A stretch of 64,000 bases of DNA from Microbacterium sp. Root53 (GCF_001426925.1 NZ_LMFR01000024.1:32768-96767); one strand, 5' to 3'; shown: positions 36,746 to 46,532, counted from the stretch's first letter. Notes: a model not told the origin generated them from the sequence alone. Numbers and translations are program-made.

Positions 36746-37540
36746 ATGGCGAACAGCGGGGCAGGCGCGGGTCGGCGGGCGGTCGTGACGGGCGCGAGCT
36801 CCGGGATCGGGCAGGCGACGGCGCGCGCCCTGCGCGCATCCGGATGGGACGTCGTCGGCGTCGCCCGGCGCGCGGACCGGCTCGAGGCCCTCGCAGCCGA
36901 GACGGGGGCCGGCGTGTTCGCGGCCGACCTCACCTCGCAGGCCGACGTCGACGCGCTCGCGGCGCACCTGCGCGCGACCGGCGGGGTCCACGCTCTCGTG
37001 CACGTGGCGGGCGGGGCGCGCGGCGCGGACCGCGTCGAGGACGGCGACCCCGGCGACTGGACCTGGATGTACGAGGTCAACGTGCTCTCGGCGCAGAGGC
37101 TCGTGAAGGCGCTGCTGCCGCAGCTGCGCGCCGCCGTGCGCGCCGGATCCGGGCACGCGGACACCCTATTCGTCACCTCGACCGCCGCGCAGACCGCGTA
37201 CCCGGGCGGCGCGGGCTACAACGCGGCCAAGGCGGGCGAGGCCATGCTCGTGAACGCGCTCCGGCTCGAGCTGAACGGCGAGCCGATCCGCGTGATGGAG
37301 ATCGCGCCCGGCATGGTGCACACCGAGGAGTTCAGCCTCAACCGGCTGGGCAGCCAGGACGCGGCGGCCGGCGTCTACGAGGGCGTCGAGGCGCCGCTCA
37401 TGGCCGAGGACGTCGCCGACGTGATCGCGTACGCGCTGAACGCGCCGGGCCACGTCAACCTCGACCTGGTCACGATGCGCCCCGTCGCGCAGTCGGCGCA
37501 GCACCTGCTCGCGCGCGGCCCGCTGAAGCCGCGCGACTGA
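36746..37540 (+). CDS. SDR family oxidoreductase
   Basis: A 264-residue short-chain dehydrogenase. The NAD(P)-binding motif T-G-A-S-S-G-I-G is at residues 15-22, followed by H-V-A-G-G-A in place of the usual N-N-A-G. The catalytic Ser is in V-T-S-T-A-A, and Y-N-A-A-K is the Tyr-x3-Lys pair near residue 160. An Arg-rich stretch after the second strand (V-A-R-R-A-D-R) suggests NADP(H). The substrate is unknown. A perfect hairpin follows the stop. Confidence 0.9.
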   Translation: MANSGAGAGRRAVVTGASSGIGQATARALRASGWDVVGVARRADRLEALAAETGAGVFAADLTSQADVDALAAHLRATGGVHALVHVAGGARGADRVEDGDPGDWTWMYEVNVLSAQRLVKALLPQLRAAVRAGSGHADTLFVTSTAAQTAYPGGAGYNAAKAGEAMLVNALRLELNGEPIRVMEIAPGMVHTEEFSLNRLGSQDAAAGVYEGVEAPLMAEDVADVIAYALNAPGHVNLDLVTMRPVAQSAQHLLARGPLKPRD

Positions 37541-37557
37541 TCCATCCCCCTTCCCGT

Positions 37558-37606
37558 GTCTCACTTCGGCGCGGAATCCGGGTCGGATTCCGCGCCGAAG
37601 TGAGAC
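37558..37606 (+). terminator. Perfect 22-base-arm hairpin after the SDR gene
   Basis: Arms beginning GTCTCACTTCGGCGCGG pair perfectly over 22 bases around a five-base loop (GGGTC). It separates two genes on the same strand, so the phosphoribosyltransferase needs its own promoter. A short A-rich stretch follows. Confidence 0.7.
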
Positions 37607-37632
37607 ATCCGAAAAACACGAAAGGACCCCGC

Positions 37633-38139
37633 GTGGGAGACACCGACATCCGCGAGCGGCTCACCTGGGACGGCTTCGGCGAGGCGACGCGCGACCTGGC
37701 GCGGCGCGTCCTCGACGACGGCTTCGAGCCCGAGGTGGTCGTCGCGATCGCGCGCGGCGGCCTGCTGCCCGCGGGCGCCATCGCCTACGGCCTGGGCGCC
37801 AAGAACTGCGGCGCGCTGAACGTCGAGTTCTACACGGGCATCGGCACGGTGCTGGACGCCCCCGAGGTGCTGCCGCCCGAGCTCGACATGGCCTACCTCG
37901 ACGGCCGCCGGGTGCTGCTGGTGGACGACGTGGCCGACTCGGGCCGCACGCTCGCGCTCGCCGTCGAGCTGCTCAAGGCGCAGGGCGCGGATGTCCGCTC
38001 GGTGACGATCTACACCAAGCCGTCGACCATCATCACGCCCGACTACGCGTGGAAGGCCACGGACCTGTGGATCGACTTCCCGTGGTCGGCGAAGGGCACC
38101 GTGCGCGAGGAGGACGCCGGGCTCGAGGCGTCGGCCTGA
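37633..38139 (+). CDS. Phosphoribosyltransferase
   Basis: A 168-residue type I PRTase. The PRPP-binding signature is [15 protein letters not shown] near residue 98, and the N-terminal R-G-G-L-L-P-A-G motif contacts pyrophosphate. A hood segment (W-I-D-F-P-W-S) resembles hypoxanthine/xanthine PRTases, so a purine-salvage role is likely but the base is unproven. AAAGGA before the GTG supports this start. ung follows two bases after the stop. Confidence 0.9.
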   Translation: MGDTDIRERLTWDGFGEATRDLARRVLDDGFEPEVVVAIARGGLLPAGAIAYGLGAKNCGALNVEFYTGIGTVLDAPEVLPPELDMAYLDGRRVLLVDDVADSGRTLALAVELLKAQGADVRSVTIYTKPSTIITPDYAWKATDLWIDFPWSAKGTVREEDAGLEASA

Positions 38140-38141
38140 GC

Positions 38142-38867
38142 ATGGTCGGGGCCGTCATGCCGATGACGCTGCCGGAGCTGGCCGACGCGGGGCTCATGGA
38201 CCGCGGCTGGGCCGAGGCGCTCGCGCCGGTCGCGGGCGACATCGCGGCGCTCGGCGAGCGGCTGCGCGGCGAGGTCGCGGAGGGGCGTGGGTACCTGCCC
38301 GCGGGCGACAAGGTGCTGCGCGCGTTCCAGCGCCCGCTCGCCGACGTGCGCGTGCTGATCGTCGGACAGGATCCGTACCCGACCCCCGGGCATCCGATCG
38401 GCCTGTCGTTCGCGGTCGAGAGGCACGTGCGCCCGCTGCCTCGCAGCCTGCAGAACATCTACCGTGAGCTGAACGACGACCTGGGCATCCCGCCCGCGCC
38501 GCACGGCGACCTGTCGGCCTGGAGCGACCAGGGCGTGATGCTGCTGAACCGCGTGCTCACGGTTCGCCCGGGCGAGGCCGCGTCGCACCGCGGCTGGGGG
38601 TGGGAGCGCGTGACCGAGCACGCCATCCACGTGCTCGTCGACCGCGGCGGTCCGCTCGTGGCCATCCTGTGGGGAAGGGACGCGGCGGGGCTCAAGCCGC
38701 TGCTGGCCTCGACGGACGGCCGTCCCGGCGTGCCGTGGGTCGAGTCCGCGCATCCGTCGCCGCTGTCGGCGAGCCGGGGGTTCTTCGGCTCGCGTCCGTT
38801 CTCGCGCGTGAACGCGCTCCTCGAGGCGCAGGGCGGCAGGCCCGTCGACTGGCGGATCCCCGCCTAG
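38142..38867 (+). CDS. ung: Uracil-DNA glycosylase
   Basis: A 241-residue family 1 uracil-DNA glycosylase. Motif A is G-Q-D-P-Y-P-T at residues 75-81, with Asp77 as the catalytic residue. The DNA-intercalating motif B is [13 protein letters not shown]. It removes uracil from DNA to start base-excision repair. It begins two bases after the phosphoribosyltransferase stop (TGAGCATG); a second in-frame ATG at 38157 is possible. Confidence 0.95.
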   Translation: MVGAVMPMTLPELADAGLMDRGWAEALAPVAGDIAALGERLRGEVAEGRGYLPAGDKVLRAFQRPLADVRVLIVGQDPYPTPGHPIGLSFAVERHVRPLPRSLQNIYRELNDDLGIPPAPHGDLSAWSDQGVMLLNRVLTVRPGEAASHRGWGWERVTEHAIHVLVDRGGPLVAILWGRDAAGLKPLLASTDGRPGVPWVESAHPSPLSASRGFFGSRPFSRVNALLEAQGGRPVDWRIPA

Positions 38868-38885
38868 CGGCCGGTGCGCACCATC

Positions 38886-38891
38886 TAGGCT
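38886..38891 (+). promoter_or_regulatory. -10 element for the GNAT gene
   Basis: TAGGCT ends seven bases before ATG 38899, which is preferred over the GTG at 38893. Confidence 0.45.
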
Positions 38892-38898
38892 TGTGCGC

Positions 38899-39585
38899 AT
38901 GCTGGAGGAGGAGTACCAGAAGCGCCGCGTGCTGCCCCGACACCTGCGCCGCAAGCCCGAGCCGGAGCGGCCCTTCTCGTACGAGATCCGCCCGGCGACC
39001 CTCGCGGACATCCCGGACATCCGCGAGATCTACAACTACTACGTCCGCAACTCGGTCGTCACCTTCGACGAGAAGGCCTGGTCGATCAAGAAGTGGCGCG
39101 AGAAGTTCGAGCACCTGCAGAAGCTGGGCCTGCCGTTCCTCGTCGCAGTGTCGCCGACCGGGCAGGTGCTGGGCTACGCGCTCGTCTCGCCGTGGGCGGG
39201 CAAGTCGGCGTTCCGCTACACGGTCGAGAACTCGATCTACCTCGGGCAGGCCGCCACCGGCAAGGGCCTCGGCCGCGCGCTCCTGGAGGCCCTGATCGAG
39301 GCGTGCGAGGAGATCGGCCTGCGCCAGCTCGTCGCCGTGATCAGCGACAAGGGCGCCGAGGGCTCCATCGCGCTGCACGAGAAGCTCGGCTTCGTCGAGG
39401 TCGGCCGGATGGGCAAGGTCGGCTACAAGTTCGACCGCTGGCTCGGCACCGTCTACCTGCAGAAGCAGCTGCACCCCAAGAAGAAGCCGGGCGTGCTGAA
39501 GCGGATACTGGGCGCCGCTGCGCCGGCGAGCAGCGACAAGCGAAGCGGGGGAGACAAGGCGGAGGAGTCGACGCCTCAGGCGTAG
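38899..39585 (+). CDS. GNAT family N-acetyltransferase (phosphinothricin acetyltransferase-like)
   Basis: A 228-residue protein with a GNAT domain at about residues 27-195: I-R-P-A-T-L-A-D-I-P-D-I-R-E-I-Y at its start and the acetyl-CoA loop G-K-G-L-G-R-A-L near 126. The overall pattern (Y-N-x2-V ... S-V-V-T-F) resembles phosphinothricin or methionine-sulfone acetyltransferases; the substrate is not proven. The Lys/Ser-rich C-terminal tail is encoded by sequence resembling the intergenic repeat. The 3' end overlaps the next, converging gene by ten bases. Confidence 0.87.
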   Translation: MLEEEYQKRRVLPRHLRRKPEPERPFSYEIRPATLADIPDIREIYNYYVRNSVVTFDEKAWSIKKWREKFEHLQKLGLPFLVAVSPTGQVLGYALVSPWAGKSAFRYTVENSIYLGQAATGKGLGRALLEALIEACEEIGLRQLVAVISDKGAEGSIALHEKLGFVEVGRMGKVGYKFDRWLGTVYLQKQLHPKKKPGVLKRILGAAAPASSDKRSGGDKAEESTPQA

Positions 39586-40403
39586 AGCCCCGCCGCGAGC
39601 GACTCCACGACGTCGCCGGCCGGCCGGGCCGCGGTCAGCGCGCGCACTCCGAGCCCGGCGTCGATCGAGCGCGGCTCGCCCGCGAGCACTCGCTCGGGCA
39701 CGTCCTCGGGCCACGCGTAGCCCGAGCGCCGGTCGAACTCCGACGTGAGGACCGTGTCGGTTCCGCGCAGCATCGCCGTCCGGTCGGCGTCGTCGAGCAG
39801 CGACTCCGGGCACGCGGCGAACGCCGTGCCGACCCACACGCCGGCCGCGCCCGTGTCCCTCACGCGCCGCACGTCGTCGGCCGTGGCGATCGCGCCGGCC
39901 GCGAGCACGGGCACTTCGACGGCCGCGAGCACGCGGGACAGCAGGTCGGCGAGCCCCGAGAGCGGTCGGCCGTGGCCGCCGCCCTCCAGCCCGCGCGCGA
40001 CGATCAGGTCCACTCCGGCGGCGGCCGCGCGCTCGGCCCCCGCCACATCCGGCACCTGGGTCACGGTGGCGACGCCGACGTCGTGTGCCCGCGCGACCCA
40101 GTCGAAGTCGTCGCCGAAGCTCACCGACAGCAGCACGGGCCGCGCCGCGAGCGCCGCGTCGAGCAGTTCGGGGCGGGAGCGCATGACCCAGTCCACGAGC
40201 CCGATCCCGACGCGCACCCCGTCGGGCACTAGGGCCAGCTCGCGCGCGAGGGCTTCGGGCGAGCCGGCGCTGCCCATCCCGATCATGCCGAGCGCTCCCG
40301 CCCGCGACACGGCCGTCGCGAGCCGTCCGCCGGCGACGCCGCCCATCGGGGCGCACACGAGCGGATGACGGATGCCGAGGCGGTCGGACCAGGCGGTGCT
40401 CAC
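39576..40403 (-). CDS. NAD(P)H-dependent flavin oxidoreductase (nitronate monooxygenase-like)
   Basis: A 275-residue TIM-barrel flavoprotein of the 2-nitropropane dioxygenase family. It has P-L-V-C-A-P-M-G-G at the N terminus, the G-L-E-G-G-G-H-G segment with the conserved His near residue 135, and the FMN-phosphate region V-L-A-A-G-A-I-A-T ... G-V-W-V-G-T-A-F. It is shorter than classical nitronate monooxygenases (about 350). The GTG start has CAGGAT six bases upstream. Confidence 0.88.
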   Translation of the reverse strand: MSTAWSDRLGIRHPLVCAPMGGVAGGRLATAVSRAGALGMIGMGSAGSPEALARELALVPDGVRVGIGLVDWVMRSRPELLDAALAARPVLLSVSFGDDFDWVARAHDVGVATVTQVPDVAGAERAAAAGVDLIVARGLEGGGHGRPLSGLADLLSRVLAAVEVPVLAAGAIATADDVRRVRDTGAAGVWVGTAFAACPESLLDDADRTAMLRGTDTVLTSEFDRRSGYAWPEDVPERVLAGEPRSIDAGLGVRALTAARPAGDVVESLAAGLYA

Positions 40404-40409
40404 GCCTCG

Positions 40410-40415
40410 ATCCTG
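40410..40415 (-). promoter_or_regulatory. -10 element for the nitronate-monooxygenase-like gene
   Basis: CAGGAT on the minus strand ends six bases before GTG 40403. Confidence 0.4.
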
Positions 40416-40489
40416 CCACGCGGCCGCCGGCCCGATGGCGCGTCCGTGGCGTCGAGGTGGACGCGCCGTGAAGGTCCGGAGGCGCCGTG

Positions 40490-41278
40490 TCAGCCGATGA
40501 CGGGGATGGATGCCAGCAGGCGCCGCGTGTACGCGTGCTGCGGGCGCAGCAGCACGTCGGCGGTCGCGCCGTGCTCGACGATCGCGCCGTCCTTCATGAC
40601 GGCGACCGTGTCGCACAGGCTCTGCACCACGCCGACGTCGTGCGACACCAGCAGGAGCGTGAGCCCGTCGCGCCGCCGCAGCCGGGCGAGCAGCTCGAGG
40701 ATCTGCGCGCGGACCGTGACGTCGAGCGCGGACAGCGGCTCGTCGCCCACCAGCACGGCCGGCCGGTGCGCGATCGCGCGGGCGAGCGCGATGCGCTGGC
40801 GCTGCCCGCCCGAGAACTCGTGCGGGTAGCGCGAGGCCATGTCGGGCTCGAGGCCCACATCCGCCAGCACCTCGCGGACGCGCCCGCGGTGGTCGCCGCC
40901 GACGCCGAGCGCCCACAGCGGCTCGGCGACGATCCGCTCGACGGTCATCCGGGGATCGAGCGACGCGTACGGGTCCTGGAACACGATGCCGGTCTGCCGC
41001 CGCAGCCAGTGCAGCGACCGTGCGGACGCGGCGGCGTCGACCGGGCGCCCGTCGACCTCGACCGTGCCGGTCGTGGGCCGGTCGAGCCCGAGCAGCAGCC
41101 GGATCAGCGTGGACTTGCCCGAGCCGGACTCGCCGATCACGCCCAGCGACGAGCCGCGCGCGACGTCGAGGTCGGTCGGGGCCAGCGCGACGTTCTCGCG
41201 CCGCGCCGAGAACAGCGTCTCGCGGGGCAGCGTGTATCGGCGGCTGAGGCCGCGCGCGCGGATGACCGGCTGCGTCAC
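40490..41278 (-). CDS. Peptide/nickel-type ABC transporter ATP-binding protein (OppF/DppF-like)
   Basis: A 262-residue ATPase. Walker A is G-E-S-G-S-G-K-S-T near residue 47, the Q loop is [10 protein letters not shown], the signature is F-S-G-G-Q-R-Q-R and Walker B is V-L-V-G-D-E-P. It is the last gene of a six-gene operon; its GTG start overlaps the previous stop by four bases (GTGA). It should pair with the preceding ATPase to drive uptake. Confidence 0.94.
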   Translation of the reverse strand: MTQPVIRARGLSRRYTLPRETLFSARRENVALAPTDLDVARGSSLGVIGESGSGKSTLIRLLLGLDRPTTGTVEVDGRPVDAAASARSLHWLRRQTGIVFQDPYASLDPRMTVERIVAEPLWALGVGGDHRGRVREVLADVGLEPDMASRYPHEFSGGQRQRIALARAIAHRPAVLVGDEPLSALDVTVRAQILELLARLRRRDGLTLLLVSHDVGVVQSLCDTVAVMKDGAIVEHGATADVLLRPQHAYTRRLLASIPVIG

Positions 41279-42060
41279 GATGCCTCCCCGCGGAAGAGGG
41301 TCGCGGTCGCATCGCGCAGCAGGCCCCGCGTGACCGGATGCGCGGGCGCGCTCAGCAGCTGCGACACCGCGCCGTGCTCGACGACGCGGCCGTGCTCCAG
41401 CACGACCCCGTGGGTCGCGACCTGCGAGAGCACGGCGAGGTCGTGCGTGATGAACACCAGCGACATGCCGGAGTCCGCGACCAGCCCCAGCAGCAGCTGC
41501 AGGATCTCGGCCTGGATCGTCACGTCGAGCGCCGTGGTGGGCTCGTCGGCGATCAGCAGCCGCGGCCCGCACGCGAGCGCCATGGCGATCGCGACGCGCT
41601 GGCGCTGACCGCCCGAGAGCTGGTGCGGGTAGCGGCGGACGATGGCGTCGGGGGCGGGCAGCAGGACACGTCGCGCCTCGTCCACCGCGATGCGCCGGGC
41701 CTCGGCGCGCGTGACGTCGCGGTGGATGCGCACGGACTCGGCGATCTGACGGCCGACGGTGCGGATGGGGTTGAGCGCGGTCTGCGGCTCCTGGAACACG
41801 ATGCCGATCTCGTCGCCGCGCAGCTTCGCGAGCTCCCGGTCCGGGAGCCCGATGAGCTCGCGTCCGTTCCAGCGGATGCTGCCGCGCGCGGTCGCGCCAT
41901 CGGGCAGGAGCCCCAGGATCGCGAGGGCCGTGAGCGACTTGCCCGAGCCGGACTCGCCGATCAGGCCCACGCGCGCGCCGTCGGGCACCGCGAACGAGAT
42001 GCCGTCGACGACCGCCCGGCCGCCGATCTCGATCGCCAGGTCGCGCACCTCGAGACTCAT
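41275..42060 (-). CDS. Peptide/nickel-type ABC transporter ATP-binding protein (OppD/DppD-like)
   Basis: A 261-residue ATPase with Walker [10 protein letters not shown] loop [10 protein letters not shown], signature L-S-G-G-Q-R-Q-R and Walker B L-L-I-A-D-E-P. The C-terminal extension that binds an iron-sulfur cluster in some OppD proteins is absent. It overlaps both neighbours by four bases. Confidence 0.94.
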   Translation of the reverse strand: MSLEVRDLAIEIGGRAVVDGISFAVPDGARVGLIGESGSGKSLTALAILGLLPDGATARGSIRWNGRELIGLPDRELAKLRGDEIGIVFQEPQTALNPIRTVGRQIAESVRIHRDVTRAEARRIAVDEARRVLLPAPDAIVRRYPHQLSGGQRQRVAIAMALACGPRLLIADEPTTALDVTIQAEILQLLLGLVADSGMSLVFITHDLAVLSQVATHGVVLEHGRVVEHGAVSQLLSAPAHPVTRGLLRDATATLFRGEAS

Positions 42061-42947
42061 GCGACCACCCCCGGAGCGGTGTGCGGAATGGCCTTCGGGC
42101 CGGGCACGTGCCGGCCGCGCAGGGTCGGGTCGGTCGCCTCGCGCAGCGCGTCGCCCAGCAGGTTGAGCGCCAGCACCGTGAGGGTGATCGCGAGGCCCGG
42201 CCACACGACCGACAGCGGATGCACCTGCAGGTACTGCTGCAGGTCGGCGAGCAGCAGCCCCCACGACGGCTCCGTGACCGAGGCGCCGAAGCCCAGGTAC
42301 GACAGGCCCGCCTCCGCGAGCACGGCGACGGCCATCGACCACGACAGCTGCACGATGAACACGGGGGCGACGTTGGGCAGCAGGTGGCGGCGCAGGTTCT
42401 GCAGCGCGGTGAGGCCCGACGCCCGCCCTGCGAGCACGTAGTCGCTGCGGCTGACGCGGCGCAGCTCGGGGCGCGTGACGCGCGCGATGCTCACGCCGAA
42501 GCCGATCCCCACCGACCAGACCACGACCCAGAGCGAGCCGCCCCAGACCGACGAGATCATCATCGCGATCAGCAGCACGGGGAACGCGATCAGGATGTCG
42601 ATCAGCACAGCGACGGCCTCGCGCGTCCAGCGGGGCGTGAGCGCGCCGATCGAGGCGAGCAGCACGCCCACCGCGGTCGACACCAGGCCCGCGCCGATCG
42701 CGACCAGCACGGTGGTGCGGGCGCCCGCCATCACGAGGCTCAGGATGTCGCGCCCCGTGCCGTCGGTGCCGAGCACGTGCGGCCAGCCGGGCAGCCCCCA
42801 GCGGTGGGAGATGTCGACCGTGCGGGGGTCGAACGGCGTCCACACGAGCGACACCAGCGCGGTGAGGACGACGACGCCGGCGACGATCAGGCCGAAGCGG
42901 CCGGTCGACAGGCGCCACAGTCGCGACGGCAGACCCATCCGGCTCAT
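42057..42947 (-). CDS. ABC transporter permease (OppC/DppC-like)
   Basis: A 296-residue permease with six predicted helices. The D-P-R ... H-V-L-G-T-D-G-T-G-R-D segment after the first helix is typical of DppC, and the ATPase-contacting EAA-type loop is A-G-R-A-S-G-L-T-A near residue 193. It forms the membrane channel with the preceding permease. The start codon overlaps the previous stop (ATGA). Confidence 0.93.
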   Translation of the reverse strand: MSRMGLPSRLWRLSTGRFGLIVAGVVVLTALVSLVWTPFDPRTVDISHRWGLPGWPHVLGTDGTGRDILSLVMAGARTTVLVAIGAGLVSTAVGVLLASIGALTPRWTREAVAVLIDILIAFPVLLIAMMISSVWGGSLWVVVWSVGIGFGVSIARVTRPELRRVSRSDYVLAGRASGLTALQNLRRHLLPNVAPVFIVQLSWSMAVAVLAEAGLSYLGFGASVTEPSWGLLLADLQQYLQVHPLSVVWPGLAITLTVLALNLLGDALREATDPTLRGRHVPGPKAIPHTAPGVVA

Positions 42948-43894
42948 CCCGCCTCCCTCTGGCGCGGGTCGATCGCGTGGTGCACGAGGTCGACGACGAA
43001 CCCGATCAGCAGCACGAAGCCCGTCAGCACCAGCAGCTCGCCCTGCACCATCACCAGATCGCGCGAGCCCACGTCGGTCGCGAGCATCCGGCCGATGCCC
43101 GGCAGGTTGAACACCAGCTCGATCACGACGGCGCCGACCACGATGCCGGCCACCTGCAGACCGAGCACGGTCACGATCGACAGGCCGACCGACGGCAGCC
43201 CGTGACGGATGAGCGCCTGCGTGCGCGTGAGGCCCTTGGCGGCGCCCGTGCGCACGAAGTCCTGGCCGACCGCCTGAAGCGTGGCGCTGCGCACGAAGCG
43301 CAGCAGCATGGCCCCCTCGACGACGCCGATGGTGAGCGCGGGCAGCATGAGCGACCGCAGGGCAAGGCCCGGGGCGGCCCATCCGGACCGCGGGAACCCC
43401 TGCGCGGGCAGCCAGCCCAGCACCACCGCGAACAGCACGACCAGCATCATGCCCGCCCACACGACCGGAACGGCCGCGAGGCCCTGCGACACCACGCTGA
43501 TCGCGGTGCCGTCCGCGCGTCCCCGCCGCACGGCCGACAGGACGCCGAACGGCACCGAGATGAGCAGCGCGATGAGCATGGACAGGATGCCGAGGGGCAG
43601 CGTCACCTGCGCCTTCTCCCACAGCTCGTCCGCGACGGGGGACCCCGTCAGCATCGAGACGCCGAGGTCGCCGTGCAGCACGCCGCCGATCCAGTCGGCG
43701 TACTGCTCCCACAGAGGCCGGTCGAGCCCCAGCTGCCGCCGGATCTCGGCGACCTGCGCGGCCGATCCCTGCGTGCCGGCGATCAGCTGCGCCACGTCGC
43801 CCGGCAGCACGCGCAGCACCGTGAAGATGAGCGCGCTCGCGACGAGCAGGCCGACCGCCAGCAGGGTCAGTCTCGTCAGCAGGTATCGGATCAC
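42944..43894 (-). CDS. ABC transporter permease (OppB/DppB-like)
   Basis: A 316-residue permease beginning I-R-Y-L-L-T-R-L, the usual DppB start, with six helices. The periplasmic loop after helix 1 is long, and the EAA-type loop is R-T-G-A-A-K-G-L-T near residue 215. The GTG start lies 19 bases after the substrate-binding protein stop. Confidence 0.93.
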   Translation of the reverse strand: MIRYLLTRLTLLAVGLLVASALIFTVLRVLPGDVAQLIAGTQGSAAQVAEIRRQLGLDRPLWEQYADWIGGVLHGDLGVSMLTGSPVADELWEKAQVTLPLGILSMLIALLISVPFGVLSAVRRGRADGTAISVVSQGLAAVPVVWAGMMLVVLFAVVLGWLPAQGFPRSGWAAPGLALRSLMLPALTIGVVEGAMLLRFVRSATLQAVGQDFVRTGAAKGLTRTQALIRHGLPSVGLSIVTVLGLQVAGIVVGAVVIELVFNLPGIGRMLATDVGSRDLVMVQGELLVLTGFVLLIGFVVDLVHHAIDPRQREAG

Positions 43895-43913
43895 CGGCGC
43901 TCCGGCGCTCGCG

Positions 43914-45437
43914 TCACTCGGTCGCGAGCGTGACAGCGGACAGGTCGATGCGCGAGTTGATCGAGTGCACGGGGAAGCCCTGGACGCCCGGACCGACCGC
44001 CGTGATGGTCTCCCCCGTGTACAGCCAGTCGGCCGCGTGGTCCTCCGACACGATGCGCGCCGCCTGGGCGAGCAGTTCGGCCGACTCGTCGGGGTCGACC
44101 GTGCTCGTCGCCTCGGCGTACAGCTCCTGCACCTCGGCGTTGTCGTAGCCGAAGTAGTAGTCGGGGTTCGCGAAGTTGCCGAAGTCGCGGGGCTCCACGT
44201 GCAGCACGAAGCTCAGCTGGTAGTCCTTGTTCGTGTACACGTCCTGCAGCCACGTCGGGAACTCGACCGGGTCGACCTTGAGCTCGACGCCGATGTCGTT
44301 GAACGCCGACACCAGGAACGTCGACACGGTCGTGCCGTAGAACGACGGGATCGTGAGCTCGAGCTCCAGGTCCTCCTGACCGGCCTCCGCGAGCAGCTCC
44401 TTGGCGCGCTCGGGGTCGAACGGGGCGACATCCGACAGGTCCTCGTAGCCGGGGTCGAGCGCCGGGATCGGGCCGTACTGCGTGGTCGCGGCGCCCACGG
44501 CCTCGACCAGCGCCTCGTGGTCGATCGCCAGGCGCAGCGCCTCGCGCACGCGCACGTCGTCGAGCGGTGCGGCCTGGTTGTTGAACGCGAGCGTCGCCTT
44601 GTCGGTGGTCGCGCCCCGCGTCAGGGTGAAGCCGTTCTGCCCGTCCAGCTGCGGCGCCAGGTCGGCCTGCACGGCCGTCAGGACGTCGAGGCTGCCGTCG
44701 AGGGCGGCGTTGACGCCGGCCGTGAAGTCGGGGATGTAGCTGACCTCGACCGCGGCGACGCCGGCGGCCTCGCCCCAGTACTCGTCGTTGCGCGTGAAGG
44801 TGATGCCGTCGCCCTGGCTCCAGTCGGCGAGGGTGAACGGCCCGGTGCCGTTCGCGGCGGTCTTCAGGTCGGTCTCGTCGCCCTCGTCGAACACCAGGCC
44901 CGCGCGGCCCGTCAGGGCGAAAAGCAGGTTCTGGTCGGGCTGGTCGAGCGTCAGGACGACCGTGCGGTCGTCGGGCGCGTCCACGGCCACGACGTGCGCG
45001 AGCTGGTCGTGTCCGATCAGCGTCTCGTCGTTGCGGACCTGGTTGTAGGTCTCCACGACGTCCGACGCCGTGAGCTCACCCCCGCCGTGGAAGGTCACGC
45101 CCTCGTTGAGCGTGAACGTGTAGGTGAGGCCGTCCTCCGACACCTCGTACTCGCTCGCGAGCGACGGCACGATCTCGTTCTCCTCGGTGCGGGTCACGAG
45201 ACCCTCGTACACGTTGTCGATCAGGATCTGCTCGAGCGCGGCGCCCGACGTGTGACGGATGTCGAGGTTGTCGGGCTCCAGCACCAGGCCCAGCCGCAGA
45301 GTCGCGTCGGGGTCGGGCTCGCCTGTCGGGCCCGGCTGAGGCGAGCCGGTGCACCCGGCCAGCGCGAGCGCGGCGATGCCGAGGCCCGCCACGGCGGAGC
45401 GGCGCAGAAGCGCGGGGCGCGAGGAGAAGCTGTGCAT
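43914..45437 (-). CDS. ABC transporter substrate-binding lipoprotein (family 5)
   Basis: A 507-residue solute-binding protein with a signal ending in L-A-G-C28. The family 5 signature region is S-L-A-S-E-Y-E-V-S-E-D-G-L-T-Y-T-F near residue 93. These proteins bind oligopeptides, nickel chelates or sugars-like ligands; the ligand here is open. AAAGGACA before the ATG is a good ribosome-binding site. The gene follows an alpha/beta hydrolase gene by 47 bases. Confidence 0.93.
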   Translation of the reverse strand: MHSFSSRPALLRRSAVAGLGIAALALAGCTGSPQPGPTGEPDPDATLRLGLVLEPDNLDIRHTSGAALEQILIDNVYEGLVTRTEENEIVPSLASEYEVSEDGLTYTFTLNEGVTFHGGGELTASDVVETYNQVRNDETLIGHDQLAHVVAVDAPDDRTVVLTLDQPDQNLLFALTGRAGLVFDEGDETDLKTAANGTGPFTLADWSQGDGITFTRNDEYWGEAAGVAAVEVSYIPDFTAGVNAALDGSLDVLTAVQADLAPQLDGQNGFTLTRGATTDKATLAFNNQAAPLDDVRVREALRLAIDHEALVEAVGAATTQYGPIPALDPGYEDLSDVAPFDPERAKELLAEAGQEDLELELTIPSFYGTTVSTFLVSAFNDIGVELKVDPVEFPTWLQDVYTNKDYQLSFVLHVEPRDFGNFANPDYYFGYDNAEVQELYAEATSTVDPDESAELLAQAARIVSEDHAADWLYTGETITAVGPGVQGFPVHSINSRIDLSAVTLATE

Positions 45438-45484
45438 GGGTGTCCTTTCGGATCGGCGCGGCGGGCGCCGGCTGGGGCCGGCCC

Positions 45485-46420
45485 TCAGGGCCGCGTCCCG
45501 TTCGGGTGGATCCGGGAGGCGATGAGCTCGGCGAGCTCGACGGGTGCCGCCTCCTGGACGTTGTGCGGGGCCGCGAGCGCGACCACCTCGGCATCGTGCA
45601 GGCGTCGGGCGAAGTCGTCGGCCGCTGCGGTGTCGACGTAGCCGCGCTCGCCGCGGATCAGCAGGAGGGGAGCGCGGACGGCGGCGAGGTCGTCCCATCC
45701 GGACTCGTCGACCAGCGCCGGGGTCGCGGCGTCGGCCGGCGCGGCGAGCGCCTGCTGGGCGATGCGGGCGAAGTGGTGCTTCCACTCGACGCGACCGTCG
45801 TCGCGCACGCGCGTGTTGTGGAAGACGCCACGGCGCGCGTCCTCGAGCGAGCCGCCGAGCCCGAAGCCCATGGCGTGCTCGACCGCGGCCTCGCGTGAGT
45901 CGAAGTCCGTGCGCTCGTAGAACCGGCGCAGCTCGGCCGATCCGCCGCCCCCGCTCGCGCCCGGCGTGATGTCGACGAGCACGAGCGAGGCCACCAGATC
46001 CGGGCGCTGCGCGGCGACCGCGGCGGCCGTGATGCCGCCGAGCGAGTGGCCGACGAGCACCACGGGGGCCGCGGCCCACTCCTCGATGCCCAGGATGACG
46101 TCGGGCGCGAGCGTGCGCGGCCGGTAGTCGGCGTCGTCGCGCCAGGTCGAGTCGCCGTGACCCGGCAGGTCGATCGCGAGCACGGGCGCGCCGAGGGCCA
46201 GTGCCGTGGTGTCCCACGTGTGCGCGTTCAGTCCCGCGCCGTGCAGCAGGACGACCTGGGGGAGGCCGGTGCCGAGGCGCAGGGCGCTGAGCGCGCGACC
46301 GTCGGGCAGGTCGAGGGCGAGGCGCTCGGCGGAGGGCGCCTCGCGGCCCCGGCGCTCGGCCTGGCCGGGCAGGTACGCGAACTCGTCGCGCGTGCGCGCG
46401 GCGGTCGGGTTCTCTGTCAC
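45485..46420 (-). CDS. Alpha/beta hydrolase
   Basis: A 311-residue hydrolase. The nucleophile elbow is V-G-H-S126-L-G-G, the oxyanion region is L-L-H-G-A-G-L-N near residue 60, and the catalytic His is probably in A-A-P-H-N-V-Q-E near the C terminus. No signal peptide is present, so it is cytoplasmic. It is the first gene of the peptide-type ABC operon and may process the imported compound. The GTG start is the least certain point; an in-frame ATG at 46522 would add 34 residues. Confidence 0.87.
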   Translation of the reverse strand: MTENPTAARTRDEFAYLPGQAERRGREAPSAERLALDLPDGRALSALRLGTGLPQVVLLHGAGLNAHTWDTTALALGAPVLAIDLPGHGDSTWRDDADYRPRTLAPDVILGIEEWAAAPVVLVGHSLGGITAAAVAAQRPDLVASLVLVDITPGASGGGGSAELRRFYERTDFDSREAAVEHAMGFGLGGSLEDARRGVFHNTRVRDDGRVEWKHHFARIAQQALAAPADAATPALVDESGWDDLAAVRAPLLLIRGERGYVDTAAADDFARRLHDAEVVALAAPHNVQEAAPVELAELIASRIHPNGTRP

Positions 46421-46532
46421 GGATCCGGCTGCTTCCTGCGAGGATGGTGCCCGGTGGCGGGCGGGACGCGTCCATTCTGCCGCTCCCGCGAGGCCTCGGG
46501 ATGCTCGCGGAGCAAGGTGCACGGTCTTGGTC

